Part shown: piece after piece, positions 10,108-22,669 of the stretch
Layout of the letters: each line of letters opens with the position of its first letter
Position numbering within the stretch: the first letter of the stretch is position 1
From: Paguma larvata
Taxonomy: Eukaryota; Chordata; Mammalia; Carnivora; Viverridae
DNA length: 64,000 nucleotides
Direction: 5' to 3'
NCBI GenBank assembly: GCA_030068075.1
Contig: CM057843.1
Coordinates: 43,469,832 to 43,533,831 of the forward strand
Program-made: the position numbers and the translations under genes
The notes under the pieces: generated by a model
Database searches by the model: none
The model's input: only the letters and a program-made list of their open reading frames with translations
Told to the model about the DNA's origin: nothing

Positions 10108-11606
10108 GTTAGAGAACTGAAGAAAATTCAATCCATGGTATATGGGCATTTATATGGTTTCAAATATTGCTTTAATTACACATACTACTTTATATCAAGA
10201 CTGGTAATATTGCTAATGTGTACCTATTTTAAATATTGTAATGGAGCTCAATTTTTATTATAAAATATCTTAATTGACTTGAAATATGTTAATTTTCCTA
10301 TCAATTAGCCAGGCCCACTTTACATGTCTATTTAGATCACAATTCTACCAACTAAGGTACTGTAATTACCTAGTGGTAGAACATTTTAGCTACAGAAAAA
10401 ATACATTCCAGGCATCTGAGCATTTATTAAAATAATAATGAGTACTGACATAATATGTCTTACCTGATGAGAAAAGCCTTTTGTTTTTTGCATACCATTC
10501 TTTAAAGGATATATTAATATGATGTGTTCAGTTTCTTTGGAAGATACAACACAGGTTCCTCGATGCTGCTGCAAACATCAATTGGGTCCACTTCGTTCAA
10601 ATTTTCTTGATGTTTACCTAACTAAGGTATTTTATTTTGTGGAATTCTAAAAAGACAACAAAAAATTTTAAGTATTACTTTATATTATATATATTCACAC
10701 ATATATTTATATAACATATGCAATTAAAAAATTTTTTAAGTACAAGGAAGAAAAAAATTACACTCCATCTACTCTATGCAATAAAAGAGTAACAGTTTAG
10801 GTAGACCATACATAGTTTGTGTGCATGGTCCTGATGTTAACTATCAATTCCACCTCACCAGACTCTGAGGAAAATTTTTAGCAAGGAGTACACAGAGTGA
10901 TGTCTCTCTTGGTTTTGATATGCAATTTAAAAAAATTCAGCGTGCTGTCTATAGTAATTTCCCTTTGCAGTTCATGCCCCATTGTTTATTCTCATCCATG
11001 TAGAACTTTTGTTTGGCATAAGAGTGATTTACAAAAGTAAAGAGAATTATCGATGTTTCAGTCTGATATTGCTCAAAGTTCAGTGATTCAAAATCAGTAC
11101 CATTAACTCTATTAGATATTACCAATTATATTTTAATATTGTAGCTACTTCTGTTCCCAATCTAATACTACATAAATTTGTGGAAGATAGTTTAAGGAGG
11201 TGGGTCTAAAACTTGGCTATGCATTAAGATTATACCTCAGGAGCTTAAAAAATTCAGATGCCCAGGCCATACACCAGATCAGTTAAAATCAGAATTTTTC
11301 AGGGCAGGAGTCAGGCATCAGTAATTTTTACCCTTCCTCAGGTGATCCCATCATGCAGCCTACTTTGCAAACCACTGGTCTAGGGACTGATTCTCTGCAT
11401 ACTTCTCTGTAATGAGAATGTACTCTACCTTTCCATCTATGGCAAAAGGGTTTCTTTAATCTCTCTCAATTTATATAGAAAACTTCTCCCCTGGTATTAA
11501 GAACTTTTTTTTTTATGATTTTTCTTCCCTCAGCATCTCCTATACAGCAAATCAAGCGAAAATCTCTCCCCTTAGGACACCACGTTGCCTCACAATAGAA
11601 TTGTTT
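10108..11606. other. Intergenic DNA between duplication copy 2 and the L1
   Basis: AT-rich sequence with no credible gene. It holds a MER5A/MER20-like relic at about 11197-11388, recognisable from the TTTGCAAACCACTGGTCTA terminus. Confidence 0.5.
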
Positions 11607-11619
11607 AAATGCCTCAGGT

Positions 11620-13050
11620 ATTAGTCCTTTATCCGATATGTCATTTGCGATGATCTTTTCCCATTCCGTTGGTTGCCTATTCGTTTTGTTGGTTGTTTCT
11701 TTTGCTGTGCAGAAGCTTTTTATCTTGATGAAGTCCCAATAGTTCATCTTTGCTTTTAATTCCCTTGCCTTTGGAGACGTGTCAAGTAAGAAATTGGTGC
11801 GTCTTAGGTCAAAGAGGCTTTTTCCTGCTTTTTCCTCTAGGATTTTGACGGTTTCCTGTCTCACATTCAGATCTTTTATCCATTTAGAATTTATTTTTGT
11901 GAGTGGTGTAAGAAAGTGGTCTAGTTTCATTCTTTTGCAAGTTGCTGTCCAATTCTCCCAGCACCATTTATTAAAGAGGCTGTCTTTTTTCCATTGGATA
12001 CATTTTCCCGCTTTGTCAAAGCTTAGTTGGCCATATACTTGCAGGTCCATTTCTGAGTTTTCTATTCTATTCCATTGGTCTCTATAAAGAACTTACCAAA
12101 CTCCACACCCGAAAAACAAACAACCCAGTGAAGAAATGGGCGGAAGATATGAATAGACACTTCTCCAAAGAGGACATTCAGATGGCAAATAGACACTTGA
12201 AACGATGTTCAATGTCACTCATCATCAGGGAAATACAAATCAAAACCACACTGCGATACCACCTCACACCAGTCAGAGTGGCTAAAATAAACAAATCAGG
12301 AAACTATAGATGCTGGCGAGGATGTGGAGAAGTAGGCACCCTCCTACACTATTGGTGGGAATGCAAACTGGTGCAGCCACTCTGGAAAATGGTGTGGAGG
12401 TTCCTCAAAAAAATGAAAATAGAGCTACCCTATGATCCAGCAATAGCACTGCTAGGAATCTACCCAAGAGACACAGGAATGCTGATGCATAGGAGCACGT
12501 GTACCCCAATGTTCATAGCAGTACTTTCGACAATAGCCAAATCATGGAAAGAAACTAAGTGCCCATCAACTGACGAGTGGATAAAGAAGATGTGGTACAT
12601 ATATACAATGGACTACTATGTGGCAATGAGAAAAAATGAAATCTGGCCATGCGTAGCAACATGGATGGAACTGGAGGGTATTATGTTAAGTGAAATAAGT
12701 CAGTCAGAAAAAGACAGATACCATATGTTTCCACGAATAGGTGGACTTTGTGAGACTAAGCAGAAACCAGGGGGAGGGGAAGAGGGGAAAGAAAAAAAAG
12801 ACACAGAGAGGGAGGGAGATAAAACATAAGAGACTCTCAAAGACTAAGAACTAACCGAGGGTGAGGGGGATGGGGGGGGAGAGGGGGTGATGGGCATTAA
12901 AAAAGGGCACATGTTGGGATGAACACTGGGTGTTTTATGTAAACCAATTTGAAAATAAACTATTATAAATGATAAATAAATAAATAAATAAATAAATATT
13001 TAAAAAATAAAAATAAAAAGAAAAGAAAAATTGCAAAATAAATAAATAAA
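11620..13050 (+). mobile_element. 5'-inverted, 5'-truncated L1 (twin-priming product)
   Basis: The part at 12087-13050 is L1 in + orientation: the C-terminal ORF2 frame at 12128-12829, then 3' UTR and an A-rich tail. The part at about 11620-12086 is ORF2 from further upstream, on the opposite strand (frame encoding [20 protein letters not shown]). The whole is flanked by AAATGCCTCAGGT at 11607-11619 and 13052-13064. This is the signature of one retrotransposition event with 5' inversion. Confidence 0.9.
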
Positions 13051-13204
13051 TAAATGCCTCAGGTTCTCTAGCTCTACCTCACAAGCCTATAGAATAAAAA
13101 CATGTAAATCAAGTGTTTGCTAAGAAAGTTATTGTGATAAATATATTGCAAGGATCTTGGTCTTCATATGGTCCCAATTAAGATATTTAATCAGAAGATG
13201 ATAA

Positions 13205-13290
13205 ATGCCTCTGTTTGCCTGGGACTTTCCTGTGTAACACTCAAAGTTTTGAGTTCTGGAACCCCCATTGGTCCCAGGCAAACAGGGATG
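13205..13290. repeat. Short inverted repeat, possible MITE relic
   Basis: CTGTTTGCCTGGGAC is inverted about 60 bp downstream as GTCCCAGGCAAACAG. It may be part of a non-autonomous DNA transposon; the family is not determined. Confidence 0.45.
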
Positions 13291-13674
13291 GTTGGTAGTA
13301 GTTACAATAAGCTTTGGCACTTTGTTACTACAGCTCTGAATGAACCAGTGATACAAGCATCAACATTAGTAATATTCATATGCCAAATAAATGGTGCCAG
13401 ACAGAAAGTATAAAGAAATTATACTACATATCACCTATTTGAAGCTCTATATCAGAACAAATCTATAGTGAAAAAAACTATTAAAACAGTGGTTGCTTCT
13501 ATGGTGGCAGGAGCTAACTAAAATGATATGTGGGAACTTTCTAGTATAATAGAAAATGTTCTCTATCTTGATAGGTATGGGGATTATACGGATGTGTATC
13601 CATTCATCAAAACTCGTTAAATAGTACACTTGGGATCTGTACATTTCTTAGTATATAAAATTTACCTAAAACAT

Positions 13675-15165
13675 GAAACAAATCATACAAAATAAGTAAG
13701 AAACAGTAACTAGAATTATTTATTTATGAATAAATCTATGTCTTTACCAAATTGTCATCTTGGCTAATTTGTCTTAGACACTCTTCTTTTAGTTAAATTA
13801 TACTACTATGAGTTCCTTTGATGTTGCACAGTTATGTCTGTTGGGGGGAGTGGGAATTGGTGCACACACACACGTGTGATCTTCACAGTAATCTGTAAAT
13901 TCCCAAGGAGAAGACCCTAAACCATACGTGTAGCCCCAGTAACTGACAACATGTGTATCTTGGATTCCCACGCAATAAATCTGCTTTATAAACAGGCTAG
14001 AACTTGAGAGAGGCATGTTCTTAAAGCCTGAATGAACAGAACAAAGGAGTATTTCCAAGTGTGGTCCTTGGGCCTTCAGCATCAACATCAAATGTGTACT
14101 TGCTAGAAATGCTGAACCTCAGGCTGCACTCTAAGGCAGAACCTTTGAGATTTGTCCCAATCATATTTAATATGCCCTTCGGATGATTTGCAGCATCCGA
14201 AGGATATAGAGGATAGGTAGAAATGGTAACCAAATGAAGTTAAATTGACTAAAATCCATTCACATTTCAAATGGATGGAAAAGTATTTGTGCCACAGATT
14301 TACCAGCTATACAGGTAAGTTCTGAGGAGGGGCACATTCTGATTATTGGACCCATTTTTTTCTCCATTGAAAAACATTTTTAATTAAGTATAGGATAAGA
14401 ATAAAAATGAGTCTATGTCTTCCAGAATCTAAAGACCAGCTGGAGAAAACAACACAAATACATATGACAGCAAAGTAACAATGTTAACGAGCAATGGGAC
14501 ATGGCTCCATGTCGTGGGAACCATACAGATAATTGTCTGCCATGGTTTTAGGGTAAAAGACATGATTCAAAGGGAGAAACATCCAAGAAAACCCATTCCA
14601 GTGGCACAGAAATCAGAAATGTCATACACGTGTAGAGCTGTCCCCTTCCTCATTGCTCAGAAATGACCCACAAAAGAGGGCTTTTTCCTCTTGTCCCATG
14701 CCACACTATGCAGATGGGATTTCCTCCCAACTGATCATTGGAAGAAATGCACAACCAGAAATAGGATTGCCTTAATCCCATCCCTACTAGAAGATACAGG
14801 AGGGGACAGAAAGAAATGTAATTACAAATGCCACCTATCACATGACAGCCCACTGTGGAGGAAGATGAAGGCAGTGTGGTCTAGAAGATGCTAGCAGGTA
14901 TGAGTCAGGAGGAAAAGCAGGCCACATAGAATTTATCACATCTAGAAAAGAAAATTTTGTTTCCCACAAGTTTAACCATTACATAGACAAACATTATTGT
15001 GAAATCTGATAATTACTTAAATATTAGGTAAACAAAGACAAGGAAGATGTGTTGACAAATCGCCCTGTTCAGGCAGTATATAAGAGGCCAGGGCACAAGA
15101 AGACTTCCAAATTCAAGCCCCTCACTCTCCTGGAAACTCACCCAGAACCAGCACCCTCTGACACC
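13675..15165 (+). repeat. Upstream block shared by genes 2 and 3 (copy at gene 3)
   Basis: Aligns to 4705-6182. It includes a hAT-like relic at 14052-14207, the TTCCTCCCAACTGATCATTGG segment and the promoter. Confidence 0.75.
15077..15083 (+). promoter_or_regulatory. TATA box of gene 3
   Basis: TATATAA is 89 bp upstream of the ATG, with GTAAACA at 15028-15034, 49 bp further upstream. The promoter is nearly the same as that of gene 2. Confidence 0.8.
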
Positions 15166-15615
15166 ATGGCCAACTCCTGTTGTGGCTCCAGCTGCTGTGG
15201 CTCCTGCTGCTGCCAGCCTTGCTGCCGTCCCACCTGCTGCCAGACCACCTGCTGCAGGACCACCTGCTGCCGCCCCACCTGCTGTGTGTCCAGCTGCTGC
15301 CGCCCCTCCTGCTGTGGCTCCAGCTGCTGCCGCCCCAGCTGCTGTGGCTCCAGCTGCTGCCAGCCTTGCTGCCGCCCCTCCTGCTGCATTTCTAGCTGCT
15401 GCCGTCCCTCTTGCTGTGGCTCCAGCTGCTGTGGCTCCAGCGGCTGCGGCTCCAGCGGCTGCGGCTCCAGCTGCTGCCGCCCCTCCTGCTGCTGCCCTTC
15501 CTGCTGCCTGCGCCCAGTCTGTGGCCAGGTCTCCTGCCACACCACTTGCTATCGCCCCACCTGTGTCATCTCTACCTGCCCCCGCCCCATGTGCTGTGCC
15601 TCCTCTTGCTGCTGA
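15166..15615 (+). CDS. KRTAP4-like: High-sulfur keratin-associated protein, KRTAP4 family (gene 3)
   Basis: 149-residue single-exon Cys-rich hair matrix protein. Residues 1-50 ([20 protein letters not shown] onward, one QTT/RTT module) match gene 2. The C-terminal half instead ends in the canonical KRTAP4 tail [20 protein letters not shown] followed by [16 protein letters not shown], as in genes 4-6. Between them are [15 protein letters not shown] pentads and two GCGSS units, a number shared with gene 6. The open frame reaches upstream past the TATA box, so the ATG at 15166 (gacaccATGg) is chosen. The 3' UTR is unlike those of genes 4-6. The gene therefore looks like a chimera of a gene 2-type 5' half and a gene 4-6-type 3' half. 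Confidence 0.94.
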   Translation: MANSCCGSSCCGSCCCQPCCRPTCCQTTCCRTTCCRPTCCVSSCCRPSCCGSSCCRPSCCGSSCCQPCCRPSCCISSCCRPSCCGSSCCGSSGCGSSGCGSSCCRPSCCCPSCCLRPVCGQVSCHTTCYRPTCVISTCPRPMCCASSCC

Positions 15616-15900
15616 ATCTCTCTGCCTATAATTTTTGGGATATAGGGATGTCTTCACAAGTTACATAAAATGTGTTAGGGCCAGCCAGTGACTGGGGAAT
15701 GGACTCTTATCTTCCAACTCTTCAACTTCTTATTTGGCATTTAGAGTTGGCATTCAAGTCTAGAAAAAGACGGATTAAAACAATTGTCAAATGATTTTTA
15801 TCTGAAGTCCAAATGCATCTATTTTTAGGCCAGCAATATCTTCATCCTATGTATACACTGATTGTTATGATCTTACATGACACTGTTGTCATGTGTTCTT

Positions 15901-15906
15901 AATAAA
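15901..15906 (+). terminator. Polyadenylation signal of gene 3
   Basis: AATAAA lies 286 bp after the TGA. Confidence 0.65.
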
Positions 15907-16089
15907 CAGCTATTTCCCCTGATACTAAAATCTCCCGATGTGTTAATGATTTGGCATGTCATGTGTGTGTGCATGCGTGTATGTGTCTGTGTCCTTAGCT
16001 ATTACCTCACATCAAACCCCATCTTGCTTCAAATGTGGGAGAACGTGTTCAGGAGCAGTTATTTATATTGGAATCAAGACTCTGGTAGG

Positions 16090-16245
16090 CATTCTTTGTA
16101 TGATATGGCAAAATTGCTTAACCTCTCCAAGCCTCAGTTTGCTTTCTCTGAGAAATGAGGACAATACATAATGTTCTTCAAAGGTTCAAAGACATAATCG
16201 CTGCACTACAGTTAGCACAGGGTGGGGTACATAATGTCAGCTGTC
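16090..16245 (+). mobile_element. MIR relic
   Basis: The core with AACCTCTCCAAGCCTCAGTT and AATGAGGACAATA matches the MIR central domain. Confidence 0.75.
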
Positions 16246-18060
16246 AACAAATATCTTTTTTTTTTTTTTGGTTATTTTTTTTAAAGCCCTACCCTGGGCT
16301 AGAATACTATCTTAGCATAGTATTATCTTTGATAGAACAGCAAAGAAAGTTTATATCATTGTTTCATTGTCCTCTATAACTCAAAATTAAGTTTTATTAT
16401 ATGTATCAAATGTCCATTTTAAAAACACTCATGAGTTGAACATTATAAAGTCACTTAAATTTCACTTGACTCTATCTCCACATCTAGTATGTTCTGTTAC
16501 TGACTGTGGAAATTTTGGGTGTTCTGCCTAGCTCAAGTACCTTCTCTTCCCTCTTTGCCTCCTCTTCCTTCCTTCCTCCTTTCTTCTCTAAGCATAAAAA
16601 CTCTCTTTGAGAATATGAAGTATACCGACTAAATCCAGATTTCTGGATATTTATGAAGTCCCTGGCAACTTTTCCATAAAAATTTTAAAACTTTTCATTA
16701 ATAGTTGCTCACATTTTAGTATTTCCAGACTGAAACTCCGTATTTTTTTAGTCTCATGAAAATTCTCATGTTATTGAAGTTTCTCATCTCCTTAATGACT
16801 TTTCTTTTCACTTTGGGCTTTTATCACGTTGCCTGGTTTTACTTAAGAGAATATGCACAGGCTATTTTCCCAGCACCCAGACTCAGGTAAGAATGATCCT
16901 CCTTAGCTGAGATAATGTGGCACAATATATATAAAATATCATGTTTATGCAGATATAAGGATCCATAAGTTTTGGTTCATAATCTGAAGTATAGTAAAAG
17001 CATTTTAAATTCAAATTTTACATACATCAGTTTTATCTAGTAGCTGTGTTATATTTCCCAGACTTAGTATATTAAGGGTATATATGTATATATATTAAGT
17101 ATATTAAGTATATTAATGGTTGATTATAATTTCTAAAATTAAAAAAGAAAGTTATAAGGTATAAGAGACAAACCAGATAGGAGTTGATATAAAGTGGGGT
17201 TCACCCCAACACAGGTGGGGTATTTTGTTCTTAGTATATCACAGAAATGTCCTATAGATATTTTCAGCTTCACCTTTTCAACTTACCTTTGAAATGTTCT
17301 ATAGAATACAGCCATGTTTATTCACATAGTAGAGTTAACAAATCTTTTACCCTCCCATATATTTCACTTTGAAAACTACTAATTATAGGATGCAGGCTCT
17401 GGTTTTAACACTATGCTTTATTAGCTGGAACTAAATCAAAGAATGTTTTATACTGCTTTTTTCAGTATTAAAGTATATGAGACTTATAATTTCCCATTTT
17501 TATAACAAGAAGAAGCAAGACAGCATTCTAAATCTGTGTAATAAAATGACTATTTACAAAAGCGTGGACAGAGTTCAGGGGAGACAACAAGGAATAGGTC
17601 AGTACCCAGGGCTCACAATAGCAAGGAGATGGTACCCTATGTCTTAAGAACTTTGCAAGAATTGGGGTGAAGGAGTCAAAGTGCAGCATGCCAAACTTCT
17701 TAGGATTACTCATACAGGCATTGGAGGGACAATAATTTCCAGGGAGAGTTACAATGCTCCTAAAGATCCGAAAGTGACACCAGAGATATTGCGTTAGAAA
17801 AAATCAAGGTAGAAACAGTTGTACGTGGGAAAGTGTTACTGAGTGGTTATTCTGTGGTCCCACTGACTTTAACTGAACACAGAGTTGGGATGATTTTAAG
17901 TCATTTAGAGCATGGACTAAGTCTGCCTTTCATCCAGTTTTATTTGGCCTTTTTAAATACGTGTCACTGGAACTGCTCAAGGCCTCCTAGGTAGCAAACT
18001 CTAAGCAATATAGAATTCCAGAAGAGCAACAAGAAATGACTGTTCTGATGAAGGAAACAG
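16246..18060. other. Intergenic DNA downstream of gene 3
   Basis: AT-rich, with a T-run at 16257-16269 and a TATATTAAG-type low-complexity patch near 17075-17120. I see no gene or recognisable element otherwise. Confidence 0.5.
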
Positions 18061-18069
18061 CTGAAGCGA

Positions 18070-18253
18070 GAAGGTTGGTTTGCTTGTTTGAGAGTACGCA
18101 AGGGGAGGGACAGAGAGAAAAGAAGACATTGGATCTGAAGCCGGCACTGCACTGACAGCAGAGAGTTGATTGTGGGGCTCAAACTCAGTAACCTTAAGAT
18201 CATGACCTGAGCTGAAGTCAGATGCTCAACCAACTGAGCCACCCAAGTGCCTC
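18070..18253 (-). mobile_element. Can-SINE, minus strand, diverged
   Basis: The 3' edge reads GCTCAACCAACTGAGCCACC followed by CAAGTGCC, the reverse complement of the tRNA-like head, preceded by AAGATCATGACCTGAGCTGA. Confidence 0.85.
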
Positions 18254-19289
18254 TGAGTGAGAGTCTGTATTCTCACACACACTGTTAACAGTCCTGTCTG
18301 GCCAGTGTATGGGAAGACAATTCCTGGAGGTTAATAGCAGGCTCTTGTTGATTACACAGCATTTTCCTCTGTTTGCTTCAGTTGTAACTAATATATATGA
18401 ACTTTATAGGAGGCAAAACAAGTCTAGCAAGACTGGTAACACCATTCCAGACTTAGCTAATGCTACCTCTGTTTCAGGGTTCTGACAGGGGCGATTTACA
18501 CTCTCACGGCAAGACACCAAGTATATATTTACTATTTTGCTACACGAATGTTTGAGTTCACTACCATATTGCCATAATCTAATGAGGTTGGTTTGGGCTT
18601 GATAACTAGTAAGATCAAGTTAATACTATGCATTGATAACTCTGGCATTCATGCATGAAAAAATCACCAATGAATTTTAAAAAGCAAGTCTAGGAATAGA
18701 CCCAAATATATAAGGAAATTTAGTATATGAAAAGGTGGCATCTTAAATCAGTAGGGGAGAAAATTATTACTTAGTAAGTGTGTTAGGTTGTGGTCACATC
18801 AGATTTAAAAACATTTGAACCTCACATTTTATAGCCGTATAAATTTCTGATAGATTAAATATTTGAAAAATATAAAACATGAAACTTTGGACAAAAGAAA
18901 TTATGAGATAATGTCTACACAATCAGAAAGGTCTTTCGAAGTAGGACACCAACCCAGAAATCATAAAAGATTAATAAATTTGACTACATCAAAAGCAAAT
19001 GTCTGCATGGCAAAAACCACATAAGCAAAGTCGAAGAAGAGAGACAAACTAGGAAAAATATTTTAAATTCACATTACACGCAAAGGCTAATTTTTATAAT
19101 ATGCAAAGAGTTCCTACAAAAGTCAATGTAGAAAGGCCAAACACAATACAGACAACATAGAAAATTTCTATAACTTTTTCTACACAATTTCCATAATTTT
19201 TCCTAAAGAAAAGGCAATACCAATAGGCTTAAAAATCTGAAGAGCTGCTCAATCTCACTTACAATAAGGAAAGTGCAAATTAAAATCAC

Positions 19290-19459
19290 ATGGGGGGTGG
19301 GTGGAGGATGGGCTAAATAAGTAATGGGTATTAAGGAGGGCACTTGTGATGAATGCGGGGTGTTGTATGTAATGATGAATCACTAAATTCTACTCCTGAA
19401 ACCAGTATTACTATATATGTTAACTAACTAGAATTTAAATAAAAATTTGAAAAAGAACG
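19290..19459 (+). mobile_element. L1 3'-end insertion within the older L1
   Basis: Short 5'-truncated L1 3' UTR (GGGTATTAAGGAGGGCACTT and GAATCACTAAATTCTACTCC) flanked by TAAAATCAC at 19281-19289 and 19460-19468. Confidence 0.8.
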
Positions 19460-19496
19460 TAAAATCACCTACCTATCATATTGACCAAGATGGATG

Positions 19497-19532
19497 ACAG
19501 ATAGATAGATAGATAGATAGACAGATAGATAG
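19497..19532 (+). repeat. GATA/GACA microsatellite
   Basis: Run of GATA units with one GACA interruption. Confidence 0.95.
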
Positions 19533-20269
19533 GTGTCTACATGCATAACTACACATCTCTGTCCATGTATCTATATACTTGTAGACCCTGGGTATCACTG
19601 CATTAATAAAAACAGGAAAGACAAACATTCACACGTTGCTGGTAGATGTGTACATTGGTACAATCTCTATGGAAGGTGAAGTTGTCGTTATCTAACAAAC
19701 ATTATAAACAAATGTATACTCTGATTCAGCTATTCTATTTCCATAGGAATTCATTCTACAGAAAATACTCACACGTGTGAAATTATATACGATCAGGCAT
19801 ATTCGTTGCAGCACTGTATGTAATCCCAAAAGACTAAAAGCAAACTAAATATCCAACAGTGGGAGGTTGATTTGGTACCTTCATAATCAGAATACGATGT
19901 CACCGTAAAAGAAAAATGGCAAGTTGTGTATATGTTATCTATCTGAATGCTTCATGTGAAAACAGCCAAGCAGGAGGACCATGACAGATACATCATTTGT
20001 ATAAATGAAATAAATGACAGATATGCCATTTGTATAAAGGAAATAACTGGATAAGTCTTCTTATTTGTTTCTTATGTGTTACGTATCTTCAGAATGAGTA
20101 ACAAAAAACTGGAAACTCTGGTTGCCTTCAAGGAGGGAACCTGGATGAACTGTGAAGAAAGGTGGGAGGAATACATAGGACAAAAAAGAGATAATCTAAA
20201 TGTTTAAATGAAATTTCAAAATATAAAATATGTACAACAGTACAAAGATGTAAAATAGTCTCCAGAGAC

Positions 20270-20272
20270 TAT

Positions 20273-20307
<35 letters not shown>

Positions 20308-20312
20308 TTTTA
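20270..20312 (+). repeat. TTTA microsatellite
   Basis: About ten tandem ATTT units. Confidence 0.95.
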
Positions 20313-21033
20313 TTCTCCATTTCTTCCCTATCCAAGACAAATGCTAGGCAACATTTATACTTCTCCTGCACTCTTTCCAAAGGAGATTGTTTCCTTTTCA
20401 TGTCTTAGCAAAAGCTCATATGGGGAGGGGGGTGGATACAGAGTGGCAACCCATGGCTCAGCTCGATGGGCATGACCAGAGGACTCATTCGACCAGCGGG
20501 AAGACTTGGGGCTGGGGAAAAGGTTTCTAGACCCTTGGGGAAAATGGTAGGCTATGCTGTCATCCAATTATAATTCAGTTACCTTGTCTGAGGGAGCTTT
20601 ACTGGGTATGCACTTTTCCTACTCTCTAAGAGAATTGAGTAATAAGGGGCATAGAAGCAAATTCCAAGGGAATTAAGTACCATACGTTCTCCTTTATTAC
20701 AATATAAATAACTTATCATCCAGAAGGGACTACAGATTTTAGTTTGAATTATTTAAAAAGAATAGTCAATGATCATAGCTAATTCCAAAAAGAAATAGAA
20801 AAATATTATATGAATACCGAACATCAGGGATTCTTAAGCCCATGAAGGGGAATTTGAGTAAAGTTCCCCAGAATACTTGTTCATAGATATTTGCTGACAG
20901 TGAGGTTTCAAATGACTCTCTGTAAGTTTCATAGTTATTTATATGTCAATAATGCATTCTGAGTTATTAACCTAGAGCAACAGGAGGTTAAAGACAATTT
21001 CTTTCCGATCTGATATTTCAGAGACGCAGTGTA

Positions 21034-21290
21034 TATAGTGGTTAAAAATGTGGACTCCAGTGCTGGGTCGGCTGGAAACAAATAACAGCTTTCCATTTAC
21101 TGGTTTTAATTCTCCCTTGCCTCAGTTTCCTCATCTGTAAAAGGATGATTATAGTGAAGCACACTGCACTGGGCTGTTGGGACAGCGAATGTGCTAATAT
21201 GTGTGAAGTGCCAGCACAGCTGCATAGCGTGTGGGTCGTGATGTTACTGCAGTATCCAACAAAGTGCTCAGCATACCGCACTCAGAGCCT
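21034..21290 (+). mobile_element. MIR element
   Basis: Near full length: TAGTGGTTAAAAATGTGGAC start, TGCCTCAGTTTCCTCATCTG core and a GTGCTAATATGTGTGAAGTG 3' part. Confidence 0.85.
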
Positions 21291-21585
21291 GGAGAAGGAA
21301 GGCAAGAGAGACAGGAATTCCATAATCATTGTGTTTTCCCTTGGCTTAGACTCCTGAGAAGAACAGTGCATAATTCCACCAAATATCCCATCCTAGTGTT
21401 TCAACATAAATATCTCTTCCTTGTCTTTAAATGGCTTCAGTTCTTCTTTTTTTTAGCACATAATCCTTTTTAATTTATTTACCATTTAAAACTTTAAATT
21501 ATTGGCTTTTAAGAGGAAGGGCAAAAATTATATATGTGGAGAGTAATAAAATACATTAAAAAATGGAGTATGTTTTATAACTTTT

Positions 21586-22426
21586 TTTAGCATTATATAT
21601 ATTTTTTTAATTTAAAATAGTTTATTTTCAAATTGGTTTACATAAAACACCCAGTGTTCATCCCAACATGTGCCCTTTTTAATGCCCATCACCCCCTCTC
21701 CCCCCTCCCTCATCTCCCTCACCCTCAGATTGTTCTTAGTCTTTGAGAGTCTCTTATGTTTTATCTCCCTCCCTCTCTGTGTCTTTTTTTTCTTTCCCCT
21801 CTTCCCCTCCCCCTGGTTTTTGCTTAGTCTCACCAAGTCCACCTATTCGTGGAAACATATGGTATCTGTCTTTTTCTGACTGACTTATTTCACTTAACAT
21901 AATACCCTCCAGTTCCATCCATGTTGCTACGCATGGCCAGATTTCATTTTTTCTCATTGCCACATAGTAGTCCATTGTATATATGTACCACATCTTCTTT
22001 ATCCACTCCTCAGTTGATGGGCACTTAGTTTCTTTCCATGTTTTGGCTATTGTCGAAAGTGCTGCTATGAACATTGGGGTACACGTGCTCCTATGCATCA
22101 GCAATCCTGTGTCTCTTGGGTAGATTCCTAGCAGGGCTATTGCTGGATCATAGGGTAGCTCTATTTTCATTTTTTTGAGGAACCTCCACACCGTTTTCCA
22201 GAGTGGCTGCACCAGTTTGCATTCCCACCAACAATGTAGGAGGGTGCCTACTTCTCCACATCCTCGCCAGCATCTATAGTTTCCTGATTTGTTTATTTTA
22301 GCCACTCTGACTGGTGTGAGGTGGTATCGCAGTGTGGTTTTGATTTGTATTTCCCTGATGATGAGTGACATTGAACATCGTTTCAAGTGTCTATTTGCCA
22401 TCTGAATGTCCTCTTTGGAGAAGTGT
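21586..22426 (-). mobile_element. 5'-truncated young L1, minus strand
   Basis: Reverse orientation. It includes 3' UTR and a 215-residue open frame (22401 to 21754) equal to the ORF2p C-terminus, with [20 protein letters not shown]. It is flanked by TATGTTTTATAACTTTT at 21569-21585 and 22427-22443. The open frame is a fragment of the retrotransposon, not a host gene. Confidence 0.93.
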
Positions 22427-22465
22427 TATGTTTTATAACTTTTATGAAAAACCTTCCTTATACTT

Positions 22466-22669
22466 CTATTTTTTTGTTTGTTTGTTTATTTTGAGAAAGA
22501 CAGAAGGTATGAGTGCGGGGAGGGGCAGAGAAAGAAGAAGAATCTCAGGCAGGTTCCACCCTGTCAGCACAGAGCCCACATGGGGTTCAAACTCACTAAA
22601 CTGTAAGATCATGACCTGAGCCGAAATCAAGAGTTAAATTCTTAACCAACTAAGCCATCCAGGTGCCCC
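22466..22669 (-). mobile_element. Can-SINE, minus strand
   Basis: T-rich start, GATCATGACCTGAGCCGAAA and a final CTAAGCCATCCAGGTGCCCC, which is the reversed head. Confidence 0.88.

Larger units (their letters stand above)
18880..20240 (+). mobile_element. Old L1 fragment (L1M-like), interrupted
   Basis: Degenerate ORF2-type sequence (the AGACACATCAAAAGCA-like stretch, a GCAAATTAAAATCAC stretch, and TTGCAGCACTGTATGTAAT) runs on both sides of a younger L1 3' end inserted at 19290-19459. Confidence 0.65.

Noticed and set aside
21754..22401. 215-residue minus-strand protein as a host gene (and the 233-residue plus-strand frame at 12128-12829)
   Set aside because: Both are the ORF2 C-terminus of L1 insertions with target-site duplications.
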